Positions 1 through 7,262 of a stretch of DNA of 35,773 nucleotides are shown here, one piece after another. Source of the stretch: Sphingobacterium sp. GTDB taxonomy: Bacteria > Bacteroidota > Bacteroidia > Sphingobacteriales > Sphingobacteriaceae. The position numbers and the translations under genes are program-made. The stretch's first letter is position 1; the number at the start of each line of letters is the position of its first letter. A model generated the notes under the pieces. The model was not told the DNA's origin. It searched no databases and saw nothing but the letters and a program-made list of their open reading frames with translations. Location: assembly GCA_031277715.1 (NCBI GenBank), contig JAITLW010000346.1, forward strand, positions 1-35,773, in the 5' to 3' direction.

Positions 1-278
1 TAACTGCCATTCTTTACTACACGCGTAAGCTTAAGTAAGGATTGTACCTGTGGACCTAAGTCTAAGTAATGCAAAAAAGCGTCTTTATCGTAGCCTACAT
101 CTACAAACGCGGCATTCAATCCAGGCATAATCTTTTTGATGCGGCCGAGATAAATATCTCCTACCGAAAAATGATTATCTACCTGTTCCTTATTTAGTTC
201 TACAAGTTGCTTGTCCTGTAGTAAAGCAATAGTCACCCCATTCTCAGGGGTCGAATCGATAATTAATTCCTTTACCAA
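1..278 (-). CDS. rng: Ribonuclease G/E family protein, N-terminal part (cut by window edge)
   Basis: About 92 N-terminal residues are visible. They begin MVKELIIDS and continue into the start of an S1-like RNA-binding fold (VGDIYLGRIKKIMPGLNAAF, then VDVGYDKDAFLHY), which is the opening of the Rne/Rng family. These enzymes are single-strand endoribonucleases acting in rRNA maturation and mRNA turnover. The catalytic domain lies outside the window. The start is inferred to be TTG at 276-278: an in-frame TAG lies two codons upstream (282-284), only a CTG precedes the TTG, and homologues begin with this KELIID sequence. The gene lies downstream of HU, a TPR protein and the 29-residue basic protein on the same strand. 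A 220-base leader containing a long hairpin separates it from them. The family is clear; the exact start is less certain. Confidence 0.9.
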   Translation of the reverse strand, partial: MVKELIIDSTPENGVTIALLQDKQLVELNKEQVDNHFSVGDIYLGRIKKIMPGLNAAFVDVGYDKDAFLHYLDLGPQVQSLLKLTRVVKNGS

Positions 279-415
279 CAGCTACTAAATTTGGGGACAA
301 TAGCACCTCGCGCACTATCTTATTTCATCCCAATGAAACATAAATTTGTTTAAGAAAACTCCATCAAAAGATGGCAGTTTAACATTCACAAAAAACAAAT
401 GTTCTTCAATGAAAA

Positions 416-458
416 ATACAATCTATGATCAAACAGCTAAGTTTATCATAGATTGTAT
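416..458 (-). promoter_or_regulatory. Long hairpin in the leader upstream of RNase G
   Basis: The arms ATACAATCTATGAT (416-429) and ATCATAGATTGTAT (445-458) are perfect complements. They are extended by AAAC/GTTT (431-434 and 441-444) past a single bulged C, leaving a six-base loop. On the minus strand the hairpin is followed by a run of five T, so it could be an AT-rich terminator behind the 29-residue gene, or a processing or regulatory structure in the rng leader. The inverted repeat is seen directly; its role is inference. Confidence 0.6.
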
Positions 459-499
459 AGCGTCTCGGAAGACTAATCTCCTTAGACCATCAACAAGAA

Positions 500-589
500 C
501 TATTTTTTCTTGTGTCTATTTTTTCTTAAACGCTTTTTACGTTTGTGAGTAGCCATTTTGTGTCTTTTTCTTTTTTTTCCGCTTGGCAT
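500..589 (-). CDS. 29-residue Lys/Arg-rich AURKAIP1/COX24-domain-like small ribosomal protein
   Basis: The reading frame encodes MPSGKKRKRHKMATHKRKKR followed by LRKNRHKKK, 29 residues of which about two thirds are Lys, Arg or His. It matches my memory of a very small conserved Bacteroidota protein annotated with the AURKAIP1/COX24 domain. That domain is also found in mitochondrial small-subunit protein mS38, so binding to small-subunit rRNA is the expected role by analogy. It lies between the TPR gene (43 bases upstream) and RNase G on the same strand, a context of translation and RNA metabolism. The start is ATG at 587-589 and the stop TAG at 500-502. It is easy to miss by length-filtered gene calling. 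Identification is by memory of the family, not by a search. Confidence 0.82.
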   Translation of the reverse strand: MPSGKKRKRHKMATHKRKKRLRKNRHKKK

Positions 590-631
590 AGCTTAATGTT
601 TTTAAATAATGTTAATGAATTTTGTTAATTA

Positions 632-1471
632 TTATTTACTCAATGCTTCTATCTGACGATCAATATATTGAGATAAGGTCGGGTCTGCAGCTATTTCTTT
701 GCTTTTTTGATAAGCCGCAATAGCTTCATTCTTAAGACCGATTTTTTCGTAGCTCGTAGCTAAATAAAAGTAAGATTCTGCATCTGGCTTTACTTCGATA
801 ACAGTTTTGAACCGCTCTATTGCTTTATCAAATTGTTGCGAACGTATAGAGAATAAACCTAACGTCTTATTGGCTTCTACATTTTTTGGTTCTGCCGCAA
901 CGACCTCTCTAAGTAATGCAATACCCGCCATAGGATTATTTGATCCTGTAACAAGCGCTGCTCCTAGTCCAGTTTTTGCAGGCAAACTATTAGCATCTAA
1001 TTCGACCGCTTTTTCGTAAGCAGCAATAGCAAACTGATTCAATGCTGTAGCCATTACTGTATCCTGTTGATTGGTGTAACCTGCACGAAAAGCATCCCCG
1101 GCTTTCAACCAGTATTCAAACTTAGGGGATAGTTGTGCTAGCTCCTGATAAATGAATCCTTGAGGAATCGGTTTGGCCACATCGTCCCATTTAGTCACTA
1201 ATTGCTCTAGTAACGCAACTTTTTGTTCACCTTCAGCTTTCTCTACTTGGGCTTCGATAGCTGAAATATCTTGGGATAGGGAAGAATTAATACTCTGTTT
1301 TGCAATTTCAGAAACGCTCTTCAACGTGTACATCGATGATGAAGACTCTTCTGTCGTTGCCTCAGTGGCGCCTTTATTCTTATCTACCAAACCTTTAATA
1401 GGCTGAGCCAGTAGTCCTCCCATTAGTACAACGACTAATGCAATAACGATAATTTGTTTGGTATTAAGCAT
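632..1471 (-). CDS. Membrane-anchored tetratricopeptide repeat protein
   Basis: This 279-residue protein has an N-terminal hydrophobic segment (about residues 7-23) with no clear signal-peptidase site, so it is probably anchored in the inner membrane with the rest exposed. A low-complexity acidic and serine stretch (36-46) and a helical region follow. Residues about 120-263 form three to four TPR-like helical pairs, for example around AYEKAVELDANS and FDKAIERFKTVIEVKPDA, ending in EAIAAYQKSKEI. TPRs mediate protein-protein contacts; no catalytic motif is visible. It starts 14 bases after HU ends, so the two are probably co-transcribed, and it precedes the 29-residue ribosomal-type gene. The specific partner is unknown. 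Confidence 0.88.
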   Translation of the reverse strand: MLNTKQIIVIALVVVLMGGLLAQPIKGLVDKNKGATEATTEESSSSMYTLKSVSEIAKQSINSSLSQDISAIEAQVEKAEGEQKVALLEQLVTKWDDVAKPIPQGFIYQELAQLSPKFEYWLKAGDAFRAGYTNQQDTVMATALNQFAIAAYEKAVELDANSLPAKTGLGAALVTGSNNPMAGIALLREVVAAEPKNVEANKTLGLFSIRSQQFDKAIERFKTVIEVKPDAESYFYLATSYEKIGLKNEAIAAYQKSKEIAADPTLSQYIDRQIEALSK

Positions 1472-1485
1472 AGGGCTAATTTAAA

Positions 1486-1779
1486 TTAATTTTTTACTTT
1501 ATTACCATTTTTTACTTTTTCAACAAAAACTTTTGCTGGTTTGAAGCTTGGCACAAAGTGCTCAGGGATAATAATTGCTGTGTTTTTGGAAATATTACGT
1601 GCTGTTTTCTCTGCTCTCTTTTTAACAACAAAACTTCCAAATCCTCTAACGTATACATTCTCTCCTTCAATCATCGCATTTTTAACAACCTTGAAAAACG
1701 CTTCAACCGTTTCTTGTACATCAACCTTCTCTAAGCCTGTCTTGTTAGAGATCTCTGCAATAATTTCTGCTTTAGTCAT
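1486..1779 (-). CDS. HU/IHF family DNA-binding protein
   Basis: The 97-residue product has the HU/IHF fold. An N-terminal helical dimerisation part (MTKAEIIAEISNKTGL) is followed by the beta-arm signature RGFGSFVVKKRAEKTARN (about 45-62), and by PEHFVPSFKPAKVF, which matches the conserved PxFxPxKxF end. Such dimers bend and compact DNA in the nucleoid. A few extra Lys/Asn residues form a short C-terminal tail. It is the first gene of a minus-strand run (HU, TPR protein, 29-residue protein, RNase G). A perfect TAnnTTTG element lies about 55 bases upstream. HU versus IHF subtype cannot be settled from sequence alone. Confidence 0.95.
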   Translation of the reverse strand: MTKAEIIAEISNKTGLEKVDVQETVEAFFKVVKNAMIEGENVYVRGFGSFVVKKRAEKTARNISKNTAIIIPEHFVPSFKPAKVFVEKVKNGNKVKN

Positions 1780-1831
1780 ATCTATTATTCTGTAATTATA
1801 TTATTCCACCATAAACCCACATTTGGGGTTG

Positions 1832-1839
1832 CAAAATTA
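1832..1839 (-). promoter_or_regulatory. Bacteroidota -7 promoter element for the HU operon
   Basis: The minus strand reads TAATTTTG, an exact match to the Bacteroidota sigma-ABfr -7 consensus TAnnTTTG. A T-rich stretch lies about 21 bases upstream where the weak -33 element is expected. It is 52 bases upstream of the HU start codon. Confidence 0.6.
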
Positions 1840-1986
1840 TCTTTTTTAAATGAGCTTTGAAAATATTTTGAATCATTTCTCCAACATATTTTTTTCATTT
1901 TCAAACGATTACCCCCAAGTGAGACACAACCTGCACTTCAAATCGGACGCAAATCTACCATTATTTTGCTGATTTTCAAATATTTA

Positions 1987-3048
1987 TTACTTTTTTGACA
2001 AATACGCCTCGGCCAAATAATTCAAGTCTTCCTCTTGATGCAACGCCGAAATCACAACCCTATTTAGCAAGGGACTATCGGGTAACGGATAGGGAAAACT
2101 GGAAATAAGAACGCTACGATGCAAGAAATGCCGATACAAATGAGCATCACTTGATGTAAAAACAGGAAAAGCAGGAATAGAAGAAAGTCCCTTATCTTCC
2201 TTCATCAATGCACTAAAATACACAATATTATGATGCAATTGACTAAAAGCACCCTGATAAAACTCAACTCCGTTGACAAGGGCATATATCGCCGCTGGAG
2301 ATGGAGGCGATGCTCCTCTAAACATAGGATGCCGCTTTATCTCCTCGATTATCTCACGGTCTCCCATTACAACTCCTGCATCGGTCCCCATGCCTTTCGC
2401 CAATGAGGCAACCAATAAAACTTCAACATTGGGCTTATTCTGAACAAACTCAAGGTTGACAGAAATAGCGTCCCTCCTAGTTATCCCAATCCCATGCGAA
2501 TCATCCAGAATAAAAAACAGTTGTTTAGCAGGGGCACACAATTCGATAAATGGCTTAAAATCGTAATAGCTAGGCGTCAAATTATCTAGCGTATTAGAGA
2601 CAATCAAAAAATTTGTTTGTTGGGAGGAGTTAATATAAGCAATAGTTGCATCACGCCAATCTTCGAACGATCGACGGTCTGCCTGCACACTATCAAGCCA
2701 CAAAGCAGGATGAGCATCCGGTGCATACAGCACTTCTCGACCAATCGACAAGGTACGTACAGCAACCTGCGCTGCCAAATAGCCACTAGACAGCAAACCC
2801 GCGGCGCTAAAACCAAATCGCTCAGCCAAAGCCTCTTCAGCATCATCATAGATACCTAATTGTACATTATTGGACCGTGAAGTTCCGTTATTCAACCCAT
2901 AGATATCGATTCCTTTTTTATATAATTCAATATAACCTGGATTATCCAGCAACCCCAAATAGGCTGTCCCCCCAAAAAAGCGATATGGCTCCCCATCTTT
3001 GACTATTATCCGTCCTGTGGACTGGTGCAACTGCTGAAATGCTGTCAT
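1987..3048 (-). CDS. BioF/serine-palmitoyltransferase-like PLP-dependent aminotransferase class I/II protein
   Basis: From ATG at 3048 this is a 353-residue fold-type I PLP enzyme of the alpha-oxoamine synthase group (BioF, KBL, SPT, HemA). Visible landmarks are GLNNGTSRSNNV (51-62), the cofactor-stacking His in APDAHPALW (H113), LDDSHGIG with Asp182/183 and His185, and the probable Schiff-base lysine in ASLAKGMG (Lys218). The C-terminal VVISALHQEEDLNYLAEAY is typical of the group. These enzymes condense an amino acid with an acyl-CoA, but the substrate cannot be read here; no other biotin gene is nearby. The frame is open to a TTG at 3099 that overlaps the upstream stop. I prefer the ATG because the extra 17 residues do not look family-like. 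The protein is somewhat shorter than usual BioF or SPT. Confidence 0.85.
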   Translation of the reverse strand: MTAFQQLHQSTGRIIVKDGEPYRFFGGTAYLGLLDNPGYIELYKKGIDIYGLNNGTSRSNNVQLGIYDDAEEALAERFGFSAAGLLSSGYLAAQVAVRTLSIGREVLYAPDAHPALWLDSVQADRRSFEDWRDATIAYINSSQQTNFLIVSNTLDNLTPSYYDFKPFIELCAPAKQLFFILDDSHGIGITRRDAISVNLEFVQNKPNVEVLLVASLAKGMGTDAGVVMGDREIIEEIKRHPMFRGASPPSPAAIYALVNGVEFYQGAFSQLHHNIVYFSALMKEDKGLSSIPAFPVFTSSDAHLYRHFLHRSVLISSFPYPLPDSPLLNRVVISALHQEEDLNYLAEAYLSKK

Positions 3049-3095
3049 ATCGACTAAGTTAAATATTTTCCTGTAAAACCATTCGCTCCCAAAGA

Positions 3096-3563
3096 TCAAT
3101 ACAGATGATAGTTCAACGGCAAACTCAACCCTAGGGAAAAGCTAACCCCCTTAATTGGGCCCAAATCTTCTTTAACCTTCAAATCAAAACCGTAACCAAC
3201 ACCAAACTCTACCAAATTAAACAAACCAACACCAACTTTGGGAGTAACAGTGTAAGGTGTCACCTCTCCTTTGATAAACGGCCAGGCCCCTTTGGCACCC
3301 AAATAGTAAGTGACTCCCAATTCGGGTACAACGTGGGCTTTTCTATTCTTCCAGGTTATATTTGCTCCTCCATCGACCCTCAGATAATTTGCATAACCTA
3401 AATCCGTAAGCCCCCAAAAGGAAGCTTTCAAGAAATTACTTTTTTGATATTGATAGCCTAAGGAAGGGCCCCAGATCCATTTGTTGTGGACAATCTTTTC
3501 TTGCGCCCGTATTATATTGACTGATACAGGAAGCAATAGTAATAAACCGAAGATATACTTCAT
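3096..3563 (-). CDS. Small secreted protein, probably an outer-membrane beta-barrel-like protein
   Basis: The 155-residue product has a signal peptide (about residues 1-20, cut near IIRAQ). It then has alternating aromatic and hydrophobic strands with many Gly and Tyr (GPSLGYQYQK, VPELGVTYYLG, VEFGVGYGFDLKV, GVSFSLGLSLPLNYHLY). This resembles small outer-membrane barrels of Bacteroidota, including the terminal aromatic strand. No enzyme motif is present and I do not recognise the family. It starts two bases after the DUF488 gene ends and leads directly into the BioF-like gene, so it is probably part of that transcript. Outer-membrane location is inference. Confidence 0.7.
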   Translation of the reverse strand: MKYIFGLLLLLPVSVNIIRAQEKIVHNKWIWGPSLGYQYQKSNFLKASFWGLTDLGYANYLRVDGGANITWKNRKAHVVPELGVTYYLGAKGAWPFIKGEVTPYTVTPKVGVGLFNLVEFGVGYGFDLKVKEDLGPIKGVSFSLGLSLPLNYHLY

Positions 3564-3565
3564 TC

Positions 3566-3919
3566 CTACGTTGTATTTAAATTATCAATTATATCCAGCA
3601 GAACTGCGGCCTGATTCATTTTCTCATCCTTCGCGGCATAGAGTAGCGTAAGATCACCATCCTCCCCCAGCTTTTTCAAACGCAACAAAGCATCCATCTT
3701 TAAGGACAACTCTTCCCTATAACGCAAAATAAATTCTTCAAATCGCTCGGGCTGATGCCCAAACCATTTGCGAAGCGCTGTTGATGGCGCTATATCTTTG
3801 TTCCATTCGTCCAGTTTAGCAGCATCTTTACGCATGCCCCGTGGCCAAAGACGATCTATCAGCATACGATATCCGTCACTAGCATTCGGCTCTTCGTAGA
3901 TTCGCTTTATCCTTATCAT
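3566..3919 (-). CDS. DUF488 family protein
   Basis: The 117-residue protein from ATG at 3919 has the hallmark DUF488 features. These are GYRMLIDRLWPRGMRKDAA near the N-terminus (about 16-34), DEWNKDIAPSTALRKWFGH in the middle, and LTLLYAAKDEKMNQAAVL near the end. The DUF488 family (YeaO-type) has no settled biochemical role. The frame is open four codons further to a TTG that overlaps the stop of the glycosylase gene upstream (3928-3930), but MIRIKRIYE is the usual family start, so I chose the ATG. It sits between a uracil-DNA-glycosylase-like gene and a secreted protein gene; coupling with DNA repair is possible but unproven. Confidence 0.9.
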   Translation of the reverse strand: MIRIKRIYEEPNASDGYRMLIDRLWPRGMRKDAAKLDEWNKDIAPSTALRKWFGHQPERFEEFILRYREELSLKMDALLRLKKLGEDGDLTLLYAAKDEKMNQAAVLLDIIDNLNTT

Positions 3920-3927
3920 ATGATATA

Positions 3928-4632
3928 TCAAATTAACGCCCTGTCCTCATCAAAGGCATTTAAATATTTCATTATATAATAATCTTTATCTTTCGACTTA
4001 TACTGCTGTATATATCTTGGATGTTCTAAAACCACAATCTCCCCAAAGAGTCGTATCTCCTTATTGAGCGCCTGAATATACTTGGCGTTCTTCTTTCCTA
4101 AAACAAAAACTTTAGTCGTATTTAGCCCCATGCCCACATGCTTTTTCAAAGAAGATATCATAAAATCTTTCACATCCCGAAACAATTGTGGTGCATCGTA
4201 ATAGTTAGCATTAACCCAAGTTCCAGCCTTTACCTGACGCACAATAGCTAAAGGAAATGGGGAGTTAATGTAAAATCTATTATAAAAATCGGCAACCCCG
4301 CCATAGGCTTCTATCATATCATACATATAAACCGAAGAAATTTCATGCGTATGTGCAGTGTCCATCGAAATACCGCATATACTGGACAACCTTTTGGTAT
4401 CTGTAAACGGGACGCCCGTAACACCTGCCCCATGTCTACTGGGATTGATACCAATAATAAAATCCCGAGGTACGGTATCATTATAGTATTTCTTATAAAA
4501 TTGTTGCATCACCAACATGGTTTCCGGATTATCCAGATAAGGGTTCACCACCTGGAATCCTTCTGGCAGATTACCATCATAATACAATGCACGATTAAAC
4601 GCAATTACCTTATCTGCAAAACATTTTTCCAT
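3928..4632 (-). CDS. SMUG2-like uracil-DNA glycosylase family protein (DUF4918)
   Basis: This 234-residue protein carries the two active-site motifs of the UDG superfamily in their SMUG-like form. Motif 1 is GINPSRHGAGVTGVPF (61-76), comparable to the GMNPGPFGMxQTGVPFG loop of SMUG1. Motif 2 is LEHPRYIQQY with HPRY at 204-207, standing for the HPSPR loop. This matches the Bacteroidota DUF4918/SMUG2 subfamily, whose Pedobacter heparinus member has been described as a uracil/xanthine-type glycosylase (from memory). The expected role is base excision repair of deaminated bases. It is the first gene of a close minus-strand set and is followed almost without gap by DUF488. The start MEKCFADKVIAFN is an ATG and fits. 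Confidence 0.86.
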   Translation of the reverse strand: MEKCFADKVIAFNRALYYDGNLPEGFQVVNPYLDNPETMLVMQQFYKKYYNDTVPRDFIIGINPSRHGAGVTGVPFTDTKRLSSICGISMDTAHTHEISSVYMYDMIEAYGGVADFYNRFYINSPFPLAIVRQVKAGTWVNANYYDAPQLFRDVKDFMISSLKKHVGMGLNTTKVFVLGKKNAKYIQALNKEIRLFGEIVVLEHPRYIQQYKSKDKDYYIMKYLNAFDEDRALI

Positions 4633-4853
4633 CGCTATTTATTTGCCGTCAGCCTTCACTTCCCCAATTTTTCTTGCTCACAAAGCGATTTGCCCGGTGA
4701 GAGCTCGTGACCAACACTAAAAACGGCACAAGCAAGTTACGGAAATTATTAGAATCACAAGGCTAAGCGAACTGAACATTTACCTATGCGATAGTAGATT
4801 TACCTACATTAATTCTCCCCCCTTTTTAGCTTTTCAACAAACAAAGCAGGCGT

Positions 4854-4861
4854 TATATTTG
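4854..4861 (+). promoter_or_regulatory. Bacteroidota -7 promoter element for the amidohydrolase gene
   Basis: TATATTTG is an exact TAnnTTTG match, 31 bases before the ATG at 4893, in an AT-rich stretch with a T-rich segment roughly 20 bases upstream. This predicts a short leader of about 25 bases. Confidence 0.6.
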
Positions 4862-4892
4862 TATCTTAGTAAATATTAAACAACATCTACAT

Positions 4893-6224
4893 ATGCGATT
4901 ATTTTATTTATGCACTTTACTTTTGAGTGCAGCATCTATTTATTGCGTTCGGGCACAACAGAACCAGATTTTATTGGAGAATGTTCGAATATTAGACCAA
5001 AAAACACAATCACTCACCGCCCCTAGTCATGTTCTAATCAACGGCAACACCATCAAAAAGATTAGCACATCACCAATTACGGTCAACAATAAAGAGGTCG
5101 TAAAAATCAATGGCGCAGGAAAAACCTTAATGCCAGGACTGATTGATGCGCATGTACACATGGTCTTTGGTTCGCTGACAATGCCTCAAATGGTAACGAA
5201 CGATCTTTCAGAGGAGTTCCTTGTTAAAACGATAGGACAATCTGCGCACAATATGCTAATGCGCGGTTTTACAAGTATCCGTGACGTAGGGGGACCTATA
5301 TTTCCACTGAAGGCCGCTATTGATGCTGGAAAACTTTCTGGCCCTAGAATATGGCCCTCGGGGGCTACAATCAGCCAAACGGCTGGCCACGGAGACTTCA
5401 GGACACCAGATGAAAAATCAAGGCGCTTTTTCGGCGTCGTATCGCGTGCAGAAAGATATGGAGCCACATTCATCGCAGATGGACGGGATGAGGTGCTGAC
5501 TGCAGTACGGGAAAATCTCCGCTTTGGAGCAAGCCAAATAAAACTCATGGCTGGAGGTGGAACATCGTCTGCCTACGATCCGGTAGACGTCACACAATAC
5601 ACACTTGATGAGATGAAAGCAGCGGTAGAAGCGGCTGAAGACTGGGGAACCTATGTGACTGTACACGCCTATACGCCCCGAGCTATTCGACGCGCTATCG
5701 AGGCTGGCGTAAAATGTGTTGAACACGGCCAATTGTTAGATGAAGAAACGTTAAAGCTAATCGCCGAAAAAGATATTTGGCTAAGTCTTCAAAACCTAGT
5801 GGACGACACTCCAGATATGGATCCACAACGAATAGCAAAACGTAAGCCTGTAATTGAAGGACAGGAAAAAGTATGGCCCTTAGCAAAGAAACACAACGTT
5901 AAACTGGCTTGGGGAACAGATTTTCTTTTTGAACCAGAACTCAACGAACAACAAAACGATTTTATCCTACGCCTGCAAAAGTGGTTTACCAATGCTGAAA
6001 TCTTAAAAATGGTAACACAAGATAATGCCGAATTACTGCAGCTTTCCGGACTTAGAAGCCCCTACCCAGGGAAATTAGGCGTTATCGAGGAAGGTGCTAT
6101 GGCTGATATGCTACTGGTTAACGGAGATCCCTTGAAAGATTTGAAATTGATTGCCAATCCTGCAAAAAACTTTGTCGTGATCATAAAGGATGGAAAAATA
6201 TATAAGAACATCCTAAAGAAATAA
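4893..6224 (+). CDS. Secreted metal-dependent amidohydrolase (imidazolonepropionase/Xaa-Pro dipeptidase-like)
   Basis: The 443-residue protein has a signal peptide (about 1-21, CVRAQ). It also has the composite beta-sandwich plus TIM barrel of the amidohydrolase superfamily. The metal ligands are visible in order: H87 and H89 in PGLIDAHVHM, the probable carboxylated Lys217 in SQIKLMAGGG, H258 in VTVHAY, H278 in VEHGQ and Asp343 in WGTDFLF. The C-terminal GAMADMLLVNGDPLKDL is typical of the group. Relatives include periplasmic enzymes hydrolysing prolyl or lysyl dipeptides, but the actual substrate is not readable. It is monocistronic, with its own TAnnTTTG element upstream and a strong terminator 14 bases downstream. 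Confidence 0.92.
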   Translation: MRLFYLCTLLLSAASIYCVRAQQNQILLENVRILDQKTQSLTAPSHVLINGNTIKKISTSPITVNNKEVVKINGAGKTLMPGLIDAHVHMVFGSLTMPQMVTNDLSEEFLVKTIGQSAHNMLMRGFTSIRDVGGPIFPLKAAIDAGKLSGPRIWPSGATISQTAGHGDFRTPDEKSRRFFGVVSRAERYGATFIADGRDEVLTAVRENLRFGASQIKLMAGGGTSSAYDPVDVTQYTLDEMKAAVEAAEDWGTYVTVHAYTPRAIRRAIEAGVKCVEHGQLLDEETLKLIAEKDIWLSLQNLVDDTPDMDPQRIAKRKPVIEGQEKVWPLAKKHNVKLAWGTDFLFEPELNEQQNDFILRLQKWFTNAEILKMVTQDNAELLQLSGLRSPYPGKLGVIEEGAMADMLLVNGDPLKDLKLIANPAKNFVVIIKDGKIYKNILKK

Positions 6225-6237
6225 GTATAGGGAAAAC

Positions 6238-6271
6238 AAAAAAGCCTCTCCACCTAGGAGAGGCTTTTTTT
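6238..6271. terminator. Bidirectional rho-independent terminator
   Basis: AGCCTCTCC (6243-6251) pairs with GGAGAGGCT (6257-6265) around a 5-base loop, with A-run before and T-run after. It ends the amidohydrolase transcript on the plus strand and, read on the minus strand, the tRNA-Lys transcript. Confidence 0.88.
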
Positions 6272-6272
6272 G

Positions 6273-6345
6273 TGACCCCGCTGAGGCTCGAACTCAGGAC
6301 CCACAGATTAAGAGTCTGTTGCTCTACCAACTGAGCTACGAAGTC
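6273..6345 (-). tRNA. tRNA-Lys (anticodon CTT)
   Basis: The minus strand gives a complete 73-base cloverleaf. The acceptor arms are GACTTCG and CGGGGTC with discriminator A, and the D-arm is AGCTCAGTTGGTAGAGCA. The anticodon stem ACAGA/TCTGT encloses loop CTCTTAA with anticodon CTT, and the T-arm contains GTTCGAGCC. No CCA is encoded. It is transcribed away from the amidohydrolase and shares its terminator. Confidence 0.96.
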
Positions 6346-6445
6346 ATTAACACAAATGTAATATCTGAGGTTTAAAATGTCAATGTTTTTTTTGACTTAT
6401 TAAAGCCAAAAGAAATATAACAGCACCAATCTTCATACGGTCAGG

Positions 6446-7135
6446 CTACTTCTTTTCTTCGTAAACGATGTAACTAATTACGTAATAATGTTTCGAGTTT
6501 TCCAGCATCGCCTTCGCCTCTAGAATATTTGAAGACAAATCAACAGTTCCACAAAAACGTTCTATATTATATCTCTTATCCCACCACGATGAAGCATATA
6601 CCAATACTGGTATCTCCACATTCAACACCCAATTCGTTTTACTGTAACTTCGCCAACTATAATCCTGACCAAGCCTTGACCGATGTTTCTGCAGCTTAAT
6701 CCCCTGTAATGTCCCTGCATAAGATTCCACCTTTAAAAGCGTAAGACTATCCAAATCTTTAGTAAAAAAAGTGATTTTATCGAGGTAATCGAAGCTCATC
6801 TTATTTGCAAAAGGATCATTATCCTTATAGTAACGATAGGTGTTATCGTTCATCAAACCAACGCTACGTCTCTTAACACGCTCACCATCCTGGTATTCGG
6901 TAAGAATTACATCAAAAAGATAGCGCTTGTCAAAAGGTTGTAGCGGTACATTAAAAATGTTCATACCCAACATTTCAAGGGCTTTAAGAATCTGCGCCTG
7001 ATTAACGCTTTCTGCATTAAACCGGTTATGCTCATCTTCCTTTTCAATGATAGTGCGCTGATCTTTATGATAAGCCTGAGCAAATACAGTTATGGGAAAT
7101 AGATACAACAGTAAAAGGAACGAGTAATTCTTCAT
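6446..7135 (-). CDS. Secreted protein of unknown function
   Basis: The 229-residue product has a clear signal peptide (1-19, ending ITVFAQA). The mature part is mixed, mostly beta-rich, with many aromatic and charged residues (MNIFNVPLQPFDKRY about 58-72, WVLNVEIPVLVYASSWWDKRYNI late in the chain). No catalytic or metal motif and no lipobox is visible. I do not recognise the family. It appears to stand alone on the minus strand between the tRNA-Lys gene and the hexuronate operon; about 127 bases separate it from the transporter gene upstream, with no clear terminator between. Periplasmic or surface location follows from the signal peptide; the function is unknown. Confidence 0.75.
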   Translation of the reverse strand: MKNYSFLLLLYLFPITVFAQAYHKDQRTIIEKEDEHNRFNAESVNQAQILKALEMLGMNIFNVPLQPFDKRYLFDVILTEYQDGERVKRRSVGLMNDNTYRYYKDNDPFANKMSFDYLDKITFFTKDLDSLTLLKVESYAGTLQGIKLQKHRSRLGQDYSWRSYSKTNWVLNVEIPVLVYASSWWDKRYNIERFCGTVDLSSNILEAKAMLENSKHYYVISYIVYEEKK

Positions 7136-7262
7136 GGATTTAATAATCTATCATTTATTGCCGTAAATGTAACAGAATATATCCAATAATATCGGTTTTG
7201 CAGTTCTAGGCGAAATAACTTTTAAACCTTTGACCACTCTCCATACCCCACCATATGGATTA

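Noticed and set aside
346..552. 68-residue plus-strand ORF
   Set aside because: It runs antisense through the rng leader hairpin and the 29-residue basic gene, has no family-like sequence, and its composition reflects the reverse complement of those elements.
2604..2859. Two ORFs of about 80 residues within the BioF-like gene
   Set aside because: Both lie wholly inside a well-conserved enzyme frame and have no recognisable features; they are shadow frames.
1987..3048. BioF-like gene as part of a biotin operon
   Set aside because: No bioA, bioB, bioC or bioD gene is nearby and the active-site surroundings do not identify pelargonoyl-CoA as substrate.
3048..3099. TTG starts overlapping upstream stops (also at 3931, 23316 and 34864) as true starts
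   Set aside because: In each case an ATG a few codons later gives the usual family N-terminus or an intact signal peptide; the TTG extensions add residues unlike the family.
4633..4892. Search for a small gene or RNA between the glycosylase and amidohydrolase
   Set aside because: Apart from the promoter at 4854 I found no frame with a sensible product and no hairpin of note.
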